Positions 1 to 8,867 are shown, counted from the first letter of the stretch. The stretch is 64,000 bases of DNA from a bacterium (GCA_016125385.1 WGLV01000022.1:124001-188000); one strand, 5' to 3'. Notes: generated from the letters alone by a model not told the origin. Numbers and translations are program-made.

Positions 1-162
1 AGGAGGCGATCGCATCATAATATGATTCAATCAGCAGTCGGCTTTGTCACGCAACCATACTGTTTTTATTGCTTTTGTGTTGCAATCTCATGAGTGCCGA
101 AATAGTCTTGATGGATTCATGCCGATAGGTTGTTGTATCAAAAAAAAGTTCTCTGGAGCGAA

Positions 163-1500
163 ATGGTTATGGAACGGAGACGGTTCATTCAATCCGCGGC
201 GGTTACGTTTTCAACCGCGTTGACGGCGGCGAACGCCAGACGCGTCATGGGCGCGAACGATCGCATTATGCTGGGCGGAATCGGCGTCGGCGGTCGCGGC
301 CAGCAATTGCTGAAGGATTTTCTGAAGTGGAACGAAATCGATATCGCGGTTCTATGCGACGCGAATGAAAAACGCGACGGCGTCGGCCAGCTCGCCGAAT
401 TGATCGATACCATGCGAGGCCACGCGCCCAAACGCGAATATGACCTGCGCAAGGTCCTGGAAAACGACGAAGTCGACGCTGTGGTCATCGCCACGTGCGA
501 CCATTGGCACGCTCCCGCCGCGGTGTGGGCCTGTCAGCACGGCAAAGACGTGTACGTCGAAAAACCGCCATCCCACAACATCTGGGAAGGGCGCAAGATG
601 GTTGAAGCCGCTCGCAAGTACAATCGCGTGGTCCAGTGCGGAACGCAAAACCGCAGCGCGCCGTATAACCGCAAAGCGCTTGAATACATCCAGAGCGGAG
701 CGCTGGGCGAAATTCACCTGTGCAAAGTCTTCAATCTCAAAGACGGCGGACCGTTCACGATGGGACCGGATGGCCAGCCCCCCGCCGGATTTCATTACGA
801 CCTGTGGCTTGGCCCCGCCGCTCAACGTCCTTACAACAGCGATATGGTTCAGAACTGGAAAGTCTTCTGGGATTTCACCGCCGACGACCTCGCCGATGAC
901 GGCGTTCATCAGCTCGACCTCGCGCGGATGCTGACCGGCGACAAGGTTCCCGGCGCCGTTCATAGCAGTGGAGGCCATCTGGCGTTTCAGGACGATCGCG
1001 AAACGCCCGATACGCTTGTCACCACCTATGAGTTCGACGATTTCATCATGACTTTCGAATTATCGCAGTGGGCGTCCTATATGAAAAAAACGTCGTATGA
1101 CATCCGCAATGGCGACAAGTTCCCCCAATGGCCGCAAAGCGCGACCCGGATTGAATTGTACGGCACGAAAGGCCGGATGATGATGGGGCGGCATGGCGGC
1201 GGCTGGCAGGCATTCGGGCCGGATATGCAGGTCATCGCTCAGGAATATGGCCGTTTCCCTGACGATCCTCACAAGCAGAACTTTATCGATTGCCTCAAGA
1301 GCCGCGAAAGGCCCAACGCCGACGTTGAGATCGGCCATCTCAGCGCGTGTCTCATTCACCTGGCGTCCGTTTCGTATCGGGTCGGCGGGCATAAGTTGAA
1401 ATATGACGCGAATGCGGAGCGCTTTCTCAACGATGACGACGCGAACGCGCTGGTCAAGCGCCATTACCGTGAGCCCTATGTGATTCCTGAAAATGTCTGA
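163..1500 (+). CDS. Tat-exported Gfo/Idh/MocA-family NAD(P)-dependent oxidoreductase
   Basis: Predicted sugar or sugar-derivative dehydrogenase. The N-terminus (MERRRFIQSAAV) carries an RR-F motif and a hydrophobic stretch, a twin-arginine signal, so the protein probably works outside the cytoplasm with a pre-bound nucleotide. A Rossmann segment follows (IGVGGRGQQ), then CDANEK and the family EKP motif (YVEKPPSHN). The C-terminal half has the alpha/beta domain with WDFTADDLADDGVHQLD, typical of the secreted branch. I chose ATG 163 because GGAG lies 4 bases upstream; an in-frame TTG at 130 has no such site, and ATG 169 is an alternative. The next gene overlaps its end by 8 bases, so the two are probably cotranscribed. 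A second Tat-exported paralogue is at 26748-28094. The substrate cannot be read from the sequence. Confidence 0.9.
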   Translation: MVMERRRFIQSAAVTFSTALTAANARRVMGANDRIMLGGIGVGGRGQQLLKDFLKWNEIDIAVLCDANEKRDGVGQLAELIDTMRGHAPKREYDLRKVLENDEVDAVVIATCDHWHAPAAVWACQHGKDVYVEKPPSHNIWEGRKMVEAARKYNRVVQCGTQNRSAPYNRKALEYIQSGALGEIHLCKVFNLKDGGPFTMGPDGQPPAGFHYDLWLGPAAQRPYNSDMVQNWKVFWDFTADDLADDGVHQLDLARMLTGDKVPGAVHSSGGHLAFQDDRETPDTLVTTYEFDDFIMTFELSQWASYMKKTSYDIRNGDKFPQWPQSATRIELYGTKGRMMMGRHGGGWQAFGPDMQVIAQEYGRFPDDPHKQNFIDCLKSRERPNADVEIGHLSACLIHLASVSYRVGGHKLKYDANAERFLNDDDANALVKRHYREPYVIPENV

Positions 1501-3364
1501 CCGATCCAACCCGATCGTCTGGACGCCTCTGGCGGAGTGGGAACGCGCCTGGTGGGCGAAAAACCGCGAAGCGCTGATCGAACATCAACCCGATCTGCCC
1601 GCTCGAATCGAAGCGCAGTTCGACCGCCGCGACGTTCTGATCGGGCGTTCGCCCGACGGGCTGTACTTCTGCCGTTACCGGCGAAATGAACGGGAGTTTT
1701 GCGTCTTTGGCGACCGGCCCGCCGATGAAGAGGTCAAGGCGCTGGGTGAGCCGATCGCGCGGGGGTTCCATGACGGCAAATGGATCGCGGTGACGCTGGG
1801 CTGCGGGATGGGAGTGTTTATCCCGGCGGTGGTGAACTATCTCAGCCAGCATCACACGGGCGAGCCTAAAGGCTTGCTGGTGATGGAGCAGGACCCCGCG
1901 CTGCTGGCGGCGGCGCTCTCGTTTTACGATTACAGCCGCGCGATTTCAACGGGGCGCGTGTTGTTTATCGCGGGGCCGAATCTCGAGCAGGAAGCCGAGC
2001 GGATCTGGCGCGTACACCATCTCGAAACGCTGGACGCTGGCCAGATTGGCGTTTATCCCGGCTACCGGATTCGCGATCCGGAGCGGTTGAAAGATTATCA
2101 GCACGCTCACCAGTCGCTTCTCACCCTGCATGAAGAAAACCGCTCGGCGTATTTCGGGCTGCTGCGTCATTGCGAGACGTACTGGTCAACGCCGAAGACC
2201 TCCATTCAGCGCGTCTGGACCCACGTGACTGATGATCGCGGCGCGGGAAGCGTATTGCTGGGGCTGATTGATGGTTTTTCAGAGGCCGGTCTCGAATCGC
2301 GCGCCTTGCGATTGAAAGACCGCCTGTTCACCCGATTCCATCGCAGTGCGTATGATTTCTTCGAGTTTCATCCCGATCTGATCCTCTGCGCGAATCATTC
2401 ATCCAACTACGTCTCCTCTTTCGCGCATCAGGCGCCGATCCCTCGTTTGGTTTGGTACGTCGATCATCCACGGAACACGGTTGAATACGCGTATCATGAT
2501 CGCGACTTGCTGCTGCTGGCGGCGGAGAATTTCCGCGCGGAGGCTCAGTCGCGCGGCGGCCGGGTGCTGGGCGTATTACCGGTAGGGGCGTGGGGCGAAA
2601 TGACGCCTCCTCCGCTTCAACCGGAATGGAGGCATGACGTGAGTTACGTCGGGTCGGTGATTGATTCGGCGAAAATATTGAGCGGCCTGTCACCATCGGA
2701 TCGGGATTGGGTCGAAGCCATCGTCGCGGCGCAACTGGCCGAGCCTATGCTCGATCTGAATGAGATGATTGCTCGAAACCCCGCTCCGCATGGCGCGGCC
2801 TTCCGGCTTATGGAGATCATCAAACCGCTTCAGCCCAAAACGCGTTACATGACCGACAAGCAGGCGATTTCATATTTCCTGTACGGCGAAGCGAACACCC
2901 GCCGTCGGCTTCAGTACATCCTGTCGATCGGCGAAGAGCGTGGCTTGGGGCTTTACGGCCCGGATGACTGGTTGCGTCTCTTGCCTGAGCGTTTACAGCC
3001 TCATTATCACGGATCGATTGATTCGGCGGATGATCTGACCCGGCTCTATCAGGAAAGCCGCGTCAACCTGTCGATCAATGCGCTGCAGGGGTTTGGCTTT
3101 TTGAATCCGCGCGTGTTCGAGGTCCCTTCGGCGGGTGGATTCCTGGCGGCGGAGTGGTCGCCGGGATTGGAAGACGCCTTCGATGGAGAAAAAGAATTGT
3201 CGTGGTTTAAGAACGAAGAAGAACTGAATGCGTTAATCGATCGGGCGTTGAGCGATGAAGGCGGCCGCATGGCGATGGTCTCCCGCGCACGCAAACGAAT
3301 TCAGGCCGAACATACCTATGCCCACCGCGCGAAAGCGATCCTGCGAATGATGGAGGAGAAATAA
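1493..3364 (+). CDS. Maf-like/CgeB-like glycosyltransferase family protein
   Basis: A 623-residue cytoplasmic protein. The N-terminal third (LGCGMGVFIPAVV, then LLVMEQDPALLAAAL) resembles the motility-accessory-factor/DUF115 fold that binds nucleotide-sugars in flagellin glycosylation. The C-terminal half matches the CgeB/glycosyltransferase group 1 type: a DLILCANHSSN segment, VSYVGSV, GLYGPDDWLRLLP and the conserved SINALQGFGFLNPRVFEVPSAGGFLAAEW acceptor/nucleotide region near residues 525-555. No signal peptide or membrane segment is visible. Its ATG lies inside the last codons of the upstream oxidoreductase, which implies translational coupling, and a small XRE regulator starts one base after its stop. 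The likely role is glycosylation of a surface protein or polysaccharide. The architecture call is from motif recognition, not alignment. Confidence 0.7.
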   Translation: MSDRSNPIVWTPLAEWERAWWAKNREALIEHQPDLPARIEAQFDRRDVLIGRSPDGLYFCRYRRNEREFCVFGDRPADEEVKALGEPIARGFHDGKWIAVTLGCGMGVFIPAVVNYLSQHHTGEPKGLLVMEQDPALLAAALSFYDYSRAISTGRVLFIAGPNLEQEAERIWRVHHLETLDAGQIGVYPGYRIRDPERLKDYQHAHQSLLTLHEENRSAYFGLLRHCETYWSTPKTSIQRVWTHVTDDRGAGSVLLGLIDGFSEAGLESRALRLKDRLFTRFHRSAYDFFEFHPDLILCANHSSNYVSSFAHQAPIPRLVWYVDHPRNTVEYAYHDRDLLLLAAENFRAEAQSRGGRVLGVLPVGAWGEMTPPPLQPEWRHDVSYVGSVIDSAKILSGLSPSDRDWVEAIVAAQLAEPMLDLNEMIARNPAPHGAAFRLMEIIKPLQPKTRYMTDKQAISYFLYGEANTRRRLQYILSIGEERGLGLYGPDDWLRLLPERLQPHYHGSIDSADDLTRLYQESRVNLSINALQGFGFLNPRVFEVPSAGGFLAAEWSPGLEDAFDGEKELSWFKNEEELNALIDRALSDEGGRMAMVSRARKRIQAEHTYAHRAKAILRMMEEK

Positions 3365-3365
3365 G

Positions 3366-3620
3366 ATGAGGAAGTCCCTTGTTTCAGATACCATCCCTTG
3401 GCGCGAAGCGTTTCCTGAAATGACGCCGGAACAGGAGCCTGGGATCGTTCTAAGAGGAATGCGATATATGGAAGGATTCACTCAAGGCGAATTGTCGAAA
3501 ATGACGGGCATCGCGCGGCGCCACATTTCTGAAATGGAAAACGCCAAACGCACGATCGGCAAGGAAAACGCAAAAAAACTCGCGAAGGCCCTCAACACCG
3601 ACTATCGGCTTTTTTTATAA
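3366..3620 (+). CDS. Small XRE-family helix-turn-helix protein
   Basis: An 84-residue protein whose residues 30-80 form a compact Cro/C1-type helix-turn-helix: FTQGELSKMTGIARRHISEMENAKRTIGKENAKKLAKAL. The recognition helix is around ARRHISEMENAKR. The first 30 residues (ending PGIVLRGMRYMEG) resemble the N-terminal extension of HigA/antitoxin-like regulators. It starts one base after the stop of the glycosyltransferase gene, so translation is probably coupled. No toxin partner is visible on either side, so calling it an antitoxin would be speculation. Confidence 0.75.
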   Translation: MRKSLVSDTIPWREAFPEMTPEQEPGIVLRGMRYMEGFTQGELSKMTGIARRHISEMENAKRTIGKENAKKLAKALNTDYRLFL

Positions 3621-3659
3621 AACCGCTTTCCTTTTCAATCACTTTTTTTTATGACGTCC

Positions 3660-3695
3660 TCCCATACGGCGTTTAAAAACAAGCGCCGCATGGGA
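3660..3695. other. Strong RNA/DNA hairpin, 12-bp arms
   Basis: TCCCATACGGCG (3660-3671) and CGCCGCATGGGA (3684-3695) are inverted repeats with one mismatch and a 12-base loop. No run of T follows on either strand immediately after the stem, so it does not look like a simple intrinsic terminator. It lies 40 bases after the XRE stop codon and could end that transcript, or be part of a structured RNA. Confidence 0.5.
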
Positions 3696-4168
3696 ATGAA
3701 ACAGTCCGCCTGCGCCGTGCCGGATGCGTTGAGAAGACCAGACTCAATAAGGTGGGTTCTACAGTACGCGCAACGCCTTCCCGTATAGGGCATGACGCGC
3801 AACGGACGACAAGAACCCGGGGTAAAACGATATAGCCTCTCAGACATGATCCCGGTGCACGAACGCCGCAGAGTCTGTTTCAATTCCCAATACGGCGCTT
3901 TCTCGTCTCATTCGCTCCACTCAACACGATCTCTTCCCGATCGCGCTCGCGGTGGAGTATGAATATAGTATAAACGCGTTCTGAATTCATCAATTCTTTT
4001 TGATCGGGATTTCACGATTCTCTTCGTTCGGGGCGTAAAAATTTTGCGAGAGACTTTTTACAGTTTGTTACGCTTCATTCGTGGACAATCACGCTTCCGG
4101 CTCCTACTATTTATAGAGCATAAGAATATCTTCACATCCTGTTCATCCATCCCGCGGTTATAACTGGA

Positions 4169-4275
4169 GCGTTTGTCAAAGATACGTTCGTATGGAATAT
4201 TCGAATAAACGGCGGAATTCACACGGAGAACGTGATCTTCGCCACGATAGAATCCGAACGTTGCTTTGAAGACGT
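4169..4275 (+). repeat. Dispersed palindromic element, copy 1
   Basis: Aligns with the copy at 26581-26690: GCG-TTTGTCA, then ATACGTTCGTAT, a central imperfect stem (AATTCAC...GTGATCTT around GGAGAAC) and the closing arm AATCCGAACGTT. The outer arms ACGTTCG and CGAACGT are complementary. It sits immediately upstream of the secreted-protein gene at 4309. Confidence 0.6.
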
Positions 4276-4308
4276 AACAAAATTCTCTCACGGAAAGGGA
4301 CGTCAAAG

Positions 4309-4842
4309 ATGAAGTGGAACACGAAAGTATTCGTCTGGACGGTGGCGGCGGTAAGCGTATTGATCGTGAGCGCATGGGCGGTTGAAAACCAGACCAGCGA
4401 TCCCTCCTCGAAATCCACGCTGGATTTTAACGAAAACGATCCCAAAGATTACCCCCTCACCACCCAAATCAATATCGATATCAAGGGTTTGGCCAATTTC
4501 GGGACGGTGTACATGCTCGAAGGCATCGACAATGAAACCACCGTCATTTCTGAAGGGGGAAAAACCAGCGCCGGCGCCACGCGCTGGGCGCGTCTGGTGT
4601 TTCATGGAGTCTTCGATAAACGCATTCGCGACTGGCGTATCGACGTAATCAGTGGAAAAGTCGACAAGCGCGACATCCAGGTTGACCTGTATAACAAGGG
4701 CGGCCGCCGGGTTATGCGCTACATGTTCCGTAACTGCTGGCCGGTGCGTTTCACCCTGCCTCCGCTTTCGGTCGACGGCGCGACGCGCTATCAGGAACGG
4801 GTTGAATTCGTCTACGACACGTTTGACGTGATCGATAACTGA
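4309..4842 (+). CDS. Secreted protein of unknown function
   Basis: A 177-residue protein that begins with a typical signal peptide (MKWNTKVFVWTVAAVSVLIVSAWA, cleavage probable after the alanine near residue 24). The mature part has alternating hydrophobic/polar strands (LANFGTVYMLEGIDNETTV, WARLVFHGVFDKRIRDWRIDVISG, RVMRYMFRNCWPVRFTLPPLS), consistent with a beta-sandwich. It ends YQERVEFVYDTFDVIDN, reminiscent of T4-like/Afp conserved phage tail tube proteins (gp19 family), but with an export signal; that resemblance is weak. GGAAAGGGA lies upstream of the ATG. The next gene, also secreted, follows 45 bases later, so an operon is likely. No function can be assigned. Confidence 0.7.
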   Translation: MKWNTKVFVWTVAAVSVLIVSAWAVENQTSDPSSKSTLDFNENDPKDYPLTTQINIDIKGLANFGTVYMLEGIDNETTVISEGGKTSAGATRWARLVFHGVFDKRIRDWRIDVISGKVDKRDIQVDLYNKGGRRVMRYMFRNCWPVRFTLPPLSVDGATRYQERVEFVYDTFDVIDN

Positions 4843-4887
4843 TTCCGCGGCGAAACGGCTGAAACGTTAAGAAAGCGAGGCGCGAAA

Positions 4888-6111
4888 ATGATTGGACGAA
4901 CCTTGGCAGCGGCGTCCATGATCCTTACGCTCGCCGCCGTTTGTCATGCCGCAAGCAATCCGGCGGTGGACATCAAGACGGCCTACGGCGAATCGGATCT
5001 TTACGTGTTGTATAAAGATGGAACCATTATGACCGTCGGCACGGCGGTCAATTACGGCCAGACGTCGAATGTTGACGTAATCGAAATGGAACTGACCCCA
5101 AGCCGCAACGGATATTACGTCCTCGACGCGGAGGGGCATGTGCATACCTTCGGCGACGCCCTGCCCATTGGAGAACCCGTGCTGGGCCGTACCGAAAAGA
5201 TCGTCGATATGGAAGTGACTTCCGACTTGACGGGGATGTATTTCCTGACGCAGGAAGGAAAGATCTATACGGCGGGTGAAGCCGTTTTCCGTGGCGAATT
5301 CGTCATGGATGGCGCGGTGGATTTTGAACTCACAACCGACAGCCAGGGCTATTACGTATTGTACGATGACGGCGAAATCGCCTTTTTCGGCGATGCGTCC
5401 GACTCCGGTACACTGACCTCTTCCAAGCAGAAGGCGGTCGATCTTCAGGTCGTCAACGGCGGTTATTACGTGCTGTATTCCGACGGTGCGATTCAGCCCT
5501 TCGGTCAGGCGACATCCCTCCCGCCGGTTAGTGGACTGCAATCTCCCGCTGTTTCATTCTCGTTCACCAGCCAGGGCTACCGCGTCGTCGATCAGAGCGG
5601 AACCGTCTTCAGCGTAATCCGCCCTGAACTTCAGAGCCTGACGCAAAGCATCTCCGGCGCCGGCGGCTTTTCCACATGGTACGCTCAAACCGGCGCCGCT
5701 CCGGCTCAAACGACTCCAACCCCTAAACCCGGTGATCCATTCTTCACCATCGGCGGAACCAGCTTCAAGCAGAAGGTCATCGCTAAACTGCCCCTTGATT
5801 CCACCGTCCCCGATTTCATGACCACCGGTCAGGTATCGCTGCCCAAGGGCGGCGTTATTCTTGTGACCGGCGTATCGGATGGCCCCGCCCGCAGGTTGCG
5901 ATATTTCGCGGCTGACGCGGCGGTTGGTGCGGGATACTCCGGCGTTCTGTTCGCTGAATTGACTTCGGGCCGGGGCGCTGCTGAAATTCGTGGAATTTCG
6001 TATAGCGACAAGGGGTTGAACGTTCTGGTGAGCGATTACGACGGTTTGTACCTGTTGCTGATCGAAGGCGTGTTTGAGTCTTCAGGAATCACCGGCTTCC
6101 AGAATTTGTAA
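4888..6111 (+). CDS. Secreted beta-propeller-like repeat protein
   Basis: A 407-residue protein with signal peptide MIGRTLAAASMILTLAAVCHA. Residues about 25-230 consist of five or six repeats of roughly 40 residues, each with a core of the form YYVLYxDGxIxxFGxA: LYVLYKDGTIMTVGTA, YYVLDAEGHVHTFGDA, MYFLTQEGKIYTAGEA, YYVLYDDGEIAFFGDA and YYVLYSDGAIQPFGQA. This suggests propeller blades. A threonine/proline-rich linker (QTTPTPKPGDP, near residue 275) leads to a separate C-terminal domain of about 120 residues. GAGG precedes the ATG. Its role outside the cell is unknown; ligand binding or surface display are both possible. Terminator at 6139-6170. Confidence 0.75.
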   Translation: MIGRTLAAASMILTLAAVCHAASNPAVDIKTAYGESDLYVLYKDGTIMTVGTAVNYGQTSNVDVIEMELTPSRNGYYVLDAEGHVHTFGDALPIGEPVLGRTEKIVDMEVTSDLTGMYFLTQEGKIYTAGEAVFRGEFVMDGAVDFELTTDSQGYYVLYDDGEIAFFGDASDSGTLTSSKQKAVDLQVVNGGYYVLYSDGAIQPFGQATSLPPVSGLQSPAVSFSFTSQGYRVVDQSGTVFSVIRPELQSLTQSISGAGGFSTWYAQTGAAPAQTTPTPKPGDPFFTIGGTSFKQKVIAKLPLDSTVPDFMTTGQVSLPKGGVILVTGVSDGPARRLRYFAADAAVGAGYSGVLFAELTSGRGAAEIRGISYSDKGLNVLVSDYDGLYLLLIEGVFESSGITGFQNL

Positions 6112-6138
6112 TACACACTTTGCAGGCGATTGAATATT

Positions 6139-6170
6139 ACGCCGCGCGGCCTTGGGCTTCGCGGCGTTTT
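6139..6170 (+). terminator. Intrinsic terminator
   Basis: ACGCCGCG (6139-6146) pairs with CGCGGCGT (6160-6167) and is followed by TTTTTATT. It lies 28 bases after the stop of the repeat protein. Confidence 0.8.
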
Positions 6171-6207
6171 TATTCGGTTTTCAAAGGCGGAAACCGTGAA
6201 AGCGCGT

Positions 6208-6213
6208 TATAAT
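6208..6213 (+). promoter_or_regulatory. Probable -10 box for the serine hydrolase gene
   Basis: A perfect TATAAT lies 47 bases before the ATG at 6260. I see no good -35 hexamer at 16-18 bases, so this is a partial promoter call. Confidence 0.4.
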
Positions 6214-6259
6214 AGGCCGAGTTTTTTATGACTCTATCAAAATTATTGGAGCCGGAAAT

Positions 6260-7537
6260 ATGATGATGCGTATCTGCTCAGCCGTAATCATAATGTTTTC
6301 CGCGTTAGGCGTGATGGCGGGCGTTCCCGACCCGCTGCCCTGGGCTAATCCCTGGAACGTGGGTATGGATTACGAATACGTGAACCGTGCGTTTGATGAA
6401 GTCACAAACGCCATTCTCGACGGCGAGGCCCCGGGCGCGGTTGGAATGATCATCAAGGATGGCCGCATCATCGCTCGGCGCGCGATGGGCAACCTTCAAA
6501 CCGATTCCATGTCGCGTTCGGCCACTGGGGAAGTGATCTATTCCCCCGTCCATCAGCGCATGATCGAGACGGCGGTGTTCGACCTCGCGTCGATGACCAA
6601 GCCGGTCTCGACGGTTACGTCGATCATGATACTGGTCGAGCAGGGCAAGATCGATCTTGGCGCTCCGGTTGCGCAATACATCCCGTCCTTCGCGGGACGC
6701 GCCAAGGGCGAAGTCACGGTTCGCCAGCTGCTGACGCATACTTCGGGGCTGCCTAGCTGGTACATGTTTTATCAGACCTGCGTCGACCGCACCGACGTAT
6801 ACCGCACCATCGACGAAGACATTTCGCTTGAATACAAGCCGGGCGACAAGCGCATCTACAGCGATCTTGGCTTCATCACGCTGGGCCGTCTGGTCGAGGT
6901 CGTCTCCGGCCAGCGTCAGGACGCCTTCACGCGAGACCATATCTTTAAGCCGCTGGGCATGAACTCGACCATGTACCTCCCCCAGTTGGAAGACCGTATC
7001 CGCGTCGCGCCAACCGAGTTCGACTCGATGCGCGGCCGCGAACTGCAGGGCATCGTGCATGATGAAAACACGCGGGTGATGGGCGGCGTATCGGGTCACG
7101 CCGGGTTGTTTTCCACCGCCAACGATCTCGCCATCTTCGCGCAGATGCTGCTCAACAAGGGAGAGTTCAACGGCGTGCGTATTCTTAAACCCGAAACCAT
7201 CGACCTGATGCTGACCTCGCAGATCACCGAAGAGGCGCAGGCGGCGGGCAGCGGGTTTCTGCGTTCGCGCCGCCAGTTGCTTGGCTGGTGGGGTATGGAT
7301 GAAAACGCGACGTTGAACGGGCTGGGCGGTCTGCCATCCAAAACCGCCTTCGGACATCAGGGCTTCACCGGCCCCATCATCTGGATCGACCCTGAGCACA
7401 AGGCCGCCGCCATGCTGCTCAGCAACGCCGTGCATCCCCGTCGCGAGGACGCCGTCAAGACCGATCTCTACCGCGCCTTTTTCATCAACGTCAGCAAGGC
7501 CCTCGTCGGCCCCAAAAACGTCACCATTCAGGAATAG
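6260..7537 (+). CDS. Secreted serine hydrolase of the beta-lactamase/class C-like family
   Basis: A 425-residue exported hydrolase related to class C beta-lactamases, DD-peptidases and EstB-type esterases (PF00144). A signal peptide covers about residues 1-20 (ICSAVIIMFSALGVMAG). The catalytic SxxK motif is SMTK in FDLASMTKPVSTV near residue 112. The second motif is YSD in KRIYSDLGF, and the third is HQG in AFGHQGFTGP near residue 365. RQLLTHTSGLPSW and GVSGHAGLFSTANDLAIF are family signatures. An upstream TATAAT at 6208-6213 and GGAG before the ATG support the start. The substrate (peptidoglycan stem peptide, ester or lactone) cannot be told. Confidence 0.9.
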   Translation: MMMRICSAVIIMFSALGVMAGVPDPLPWANPWNVGMDYEYVNRAFDEVTNAILDGEAPGAVGMIIKDGRIIARRAMGNLQTDSMSRSATGEVIYSPVHQRMIETAVFDLASMTKPVSTVTSIMILVEQGKIDLGAPVAQYIPSFAGRAKGEVTVRQLLTHTSGLPSWYMFYQTCVDRTDVYRTIDEDISLEYKPGDKRIYSDLGFITLGRLVEVVSGQRQDAFTRDHIFKPLGMNSTMYLPQLEDRIRVAPTEFDSMRGRELQGIVHDENTRVMGGVSGHAGLFSTANDLAIFAQMLLNKGEFNGVRILKPETIDLMLTSQITEEAQAAGSGFLRSRRQLLGWWGMDENATLNGLGGLPSKTAFGHQGFTGPIIWIDPEHKAAAMLLSNAVHPRREDAVKTDLYRAFFINVSKALVGPKNVTIQE

Positions 7538-7563
7538 ACTATTCCTCCGATTCTGATTCATGC

Positions 7564-7592
7564 AAACGAGGCGGATTCGTTCCGCCTCGTTT
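7564..7592. terminator. Bidirectional terminator between convergent genes
   Basis: AAACGAGGCGGA (7564-7575) pairs perfectly with TCCGCCTCGTTT (7581-7592) around a 5-base loop. An outer pair, CTGATTCA/TGAATCAG (7554-7561 and 7595-7602), extends the structure into the stop of the minus-strand gene. It separates two convergent genes. Confidence 0.85.
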
Positions 7593-7598
7593 ATTGAA

Positions 7599-8357
7599 TC
7601 AGATATACCGCTCCGCCCAGGCGGCGATGACGGCGCCGGCGTAGCGCGCGTCTTCCGCCTTGGAGAGCAGGTGATCGGCTTGGTCGAGCGAGACGAAACT
7701 CTTGGGGTGGCGCGCCCACTGGAACGATTTCGCGGCGTTTTCGATATCGACCGTCCGGTCGAGCGGCGAGTGCAGAATTAACAGGGCGCGGTCGAGCGAT
7801 TCCAGCGCGGATCGATGATCGAGCCGGTTTAGCTCGTCGAAAAACTCTTGCGTAAGCGTGTACGTATTCCCACCGATGTTGACCTTGGCGCGGCCTTCGC
7901 GTTCGAGACCATCCAGTTGATCGGCCAGCAGGTTCGAGAGATGACCCGGTACGGCGGGTGCGGCCAGCAGCGCCACCGCTTTTGATTCAGGAATCTTCGG
8001 CGCGGCGTGGACCGAGGCGGCGCCGCCCATCGAATGTCCGATCAACAGCGTGGGAGCCTGGTGGTGTTCGCGCAGCCAGGCCGCCGCCGCGATCAGGTCT
8101 TCCACGTTTGATGAAAACCCGGTGGCGGAAAACTCGCCCTCGCTTTCACCCAGGCCGGTGAAGTCGAAACGCAGCGTCGAATACCCTCGGCTGGTCAATT
8201 CATGACTGATATAGCGCAGCGCCTTGTAGTCTTTATTACAGGTAAAACAGTGCGCCATCAGCGCACACGCTCGGGGCTCTCCTTCATTCGGCGTGTTAAG
8301 CATCGCCGAAAGCGCGGCTCCGTGACTTCCTTGAATTGAAACCTTCTTCGATTTCAT
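7599..8357 (-). CDS. Cytoplasmic alpha/beta hydrolase
   Basis: A 252-residue alpha/beta hydrolase of the YcjY/dienelactone-type group often found fused to or beside OsmC proteins. Seen: HCFTCNKDYKALRYIS after strand 1 (oxyanion region), LRFDFTGLGESEGEF, the nucleophile elbow GHSMGG, LLILHSPLDRTVDIENA carrying the acid residue, and the histidine in LDQADHLLSKAEDA. The start is set at ATG 8357 (MKSKKVSIQG), where GAGGATTC gives a good ribosome-binding site; upstream in-frame codons lack one. No signal peptide. The natural substrate is unknown. Confidence 0.88.
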   Translation of the reverse strand: MKSKKVSIQGSHGAALSAMLNTPNEGEPRACALMAHCFTCNKDYKALRYISHELTSRGYSTLRFDFTGLGESEGEFSATGFSSNVEDLIAAAAWLREHHQAPTLLIGHSMGGAASVHAAPKIPESKAVALLAAPAVPGHLSNLLADQLDGLEREGRAKVNIGGNTYTLTQEFFDELNRLDHRSALESLDRALLILHSPLDRTVDIENAAKSFQWARHPKSFVSLDQADHLLSKAEDARYAGAVIAAWAERYI

Positions 8358-8867
8358 GAATCCTCGCTTTGTGGTTATTGGTACGCGTCGGCTTGAGCAT
8401 AGCCGGTGATCGCTGGAAAGAAAACACTCCCCACAACCTCGAAAAGCGTCTGACAAACCATCTCTCTTGGGGCATGTAAGTTTGATGACAATATCAATTC
8501 ATATAATAATTTATCGTTTTTGTTAATTTATTTATTTTTATCCAACTGAGATACATTACAAAGTATGCCTTGTTGATAAAACACTTGTTAAATCAGGATT
8601 TAACAGGATTTTTTGGGGTATATGACCCGGTGGATTGGGCCTTTTGCCCCGTTCATTCGATAGGATTTCCATGTTCGTTAACAACGATATACGAATTTAG
8701 GAATAAATTCATAAGTTGTTAATGACGGAATATATCTTGCATTATAAGAATAATGAAATGAATTAGTTAAGTGAAGTAATTATTTTAGTGTTTGATTAAT
8801 AAAATCAACTTGATAAAACTTTTTGCCGAAAGGCGAAACATTTCTCCAATACAGGGGGTCTGTGAAC
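8358..8867. other. AT-rich intergenic region between divergent genes
   Basis: About 510 bases, markedly AT-rich from 8480 to 8820. It must hold the promoters of the divergent hydrolase and cytochrome genes. TTGCCGAAAGGC at 8824-8835 forms a small GCC-GAAA-GGC hairpin just before the cytochrome ribosome-binding site. No gene or recognised riboswitch is visible. Confidence 0.5.

Larger units (their letters stand above)
3621..4308. other. Long intergenic region without a confident gene
   Basis: About 690 bases between the XRE gene and the secreted protein at 4309. It holds a strong hairpin at 3660-3695, short ORF-like stretches on both strands with no usable ribosome-binding site, a direct repeat of ACGCGCAACG (near 3764 and 3797), and one copy of the dispersed palindromic element near 4169-4275. 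Composition between 3960 and 4140 is more AT-rich than in neighbouring genes. I see no supported protein gene. Confidence 0.6.

Noticed and set aside
3635-3883. 82-residue minus-strand open frame (with cysteine pair CAYC)
   Set aside because: No ribosome-binding site, no recognisable fold, and it runs through the hairpin at 3660-3695. Probably chance or a repeat fragment.
6305-7561. 418-residue open frame antisense to the serine hydrolase
   Set aside because: Shadow of high third-position GC in the real gene, which carries all catalytic motifs on the plus strand.
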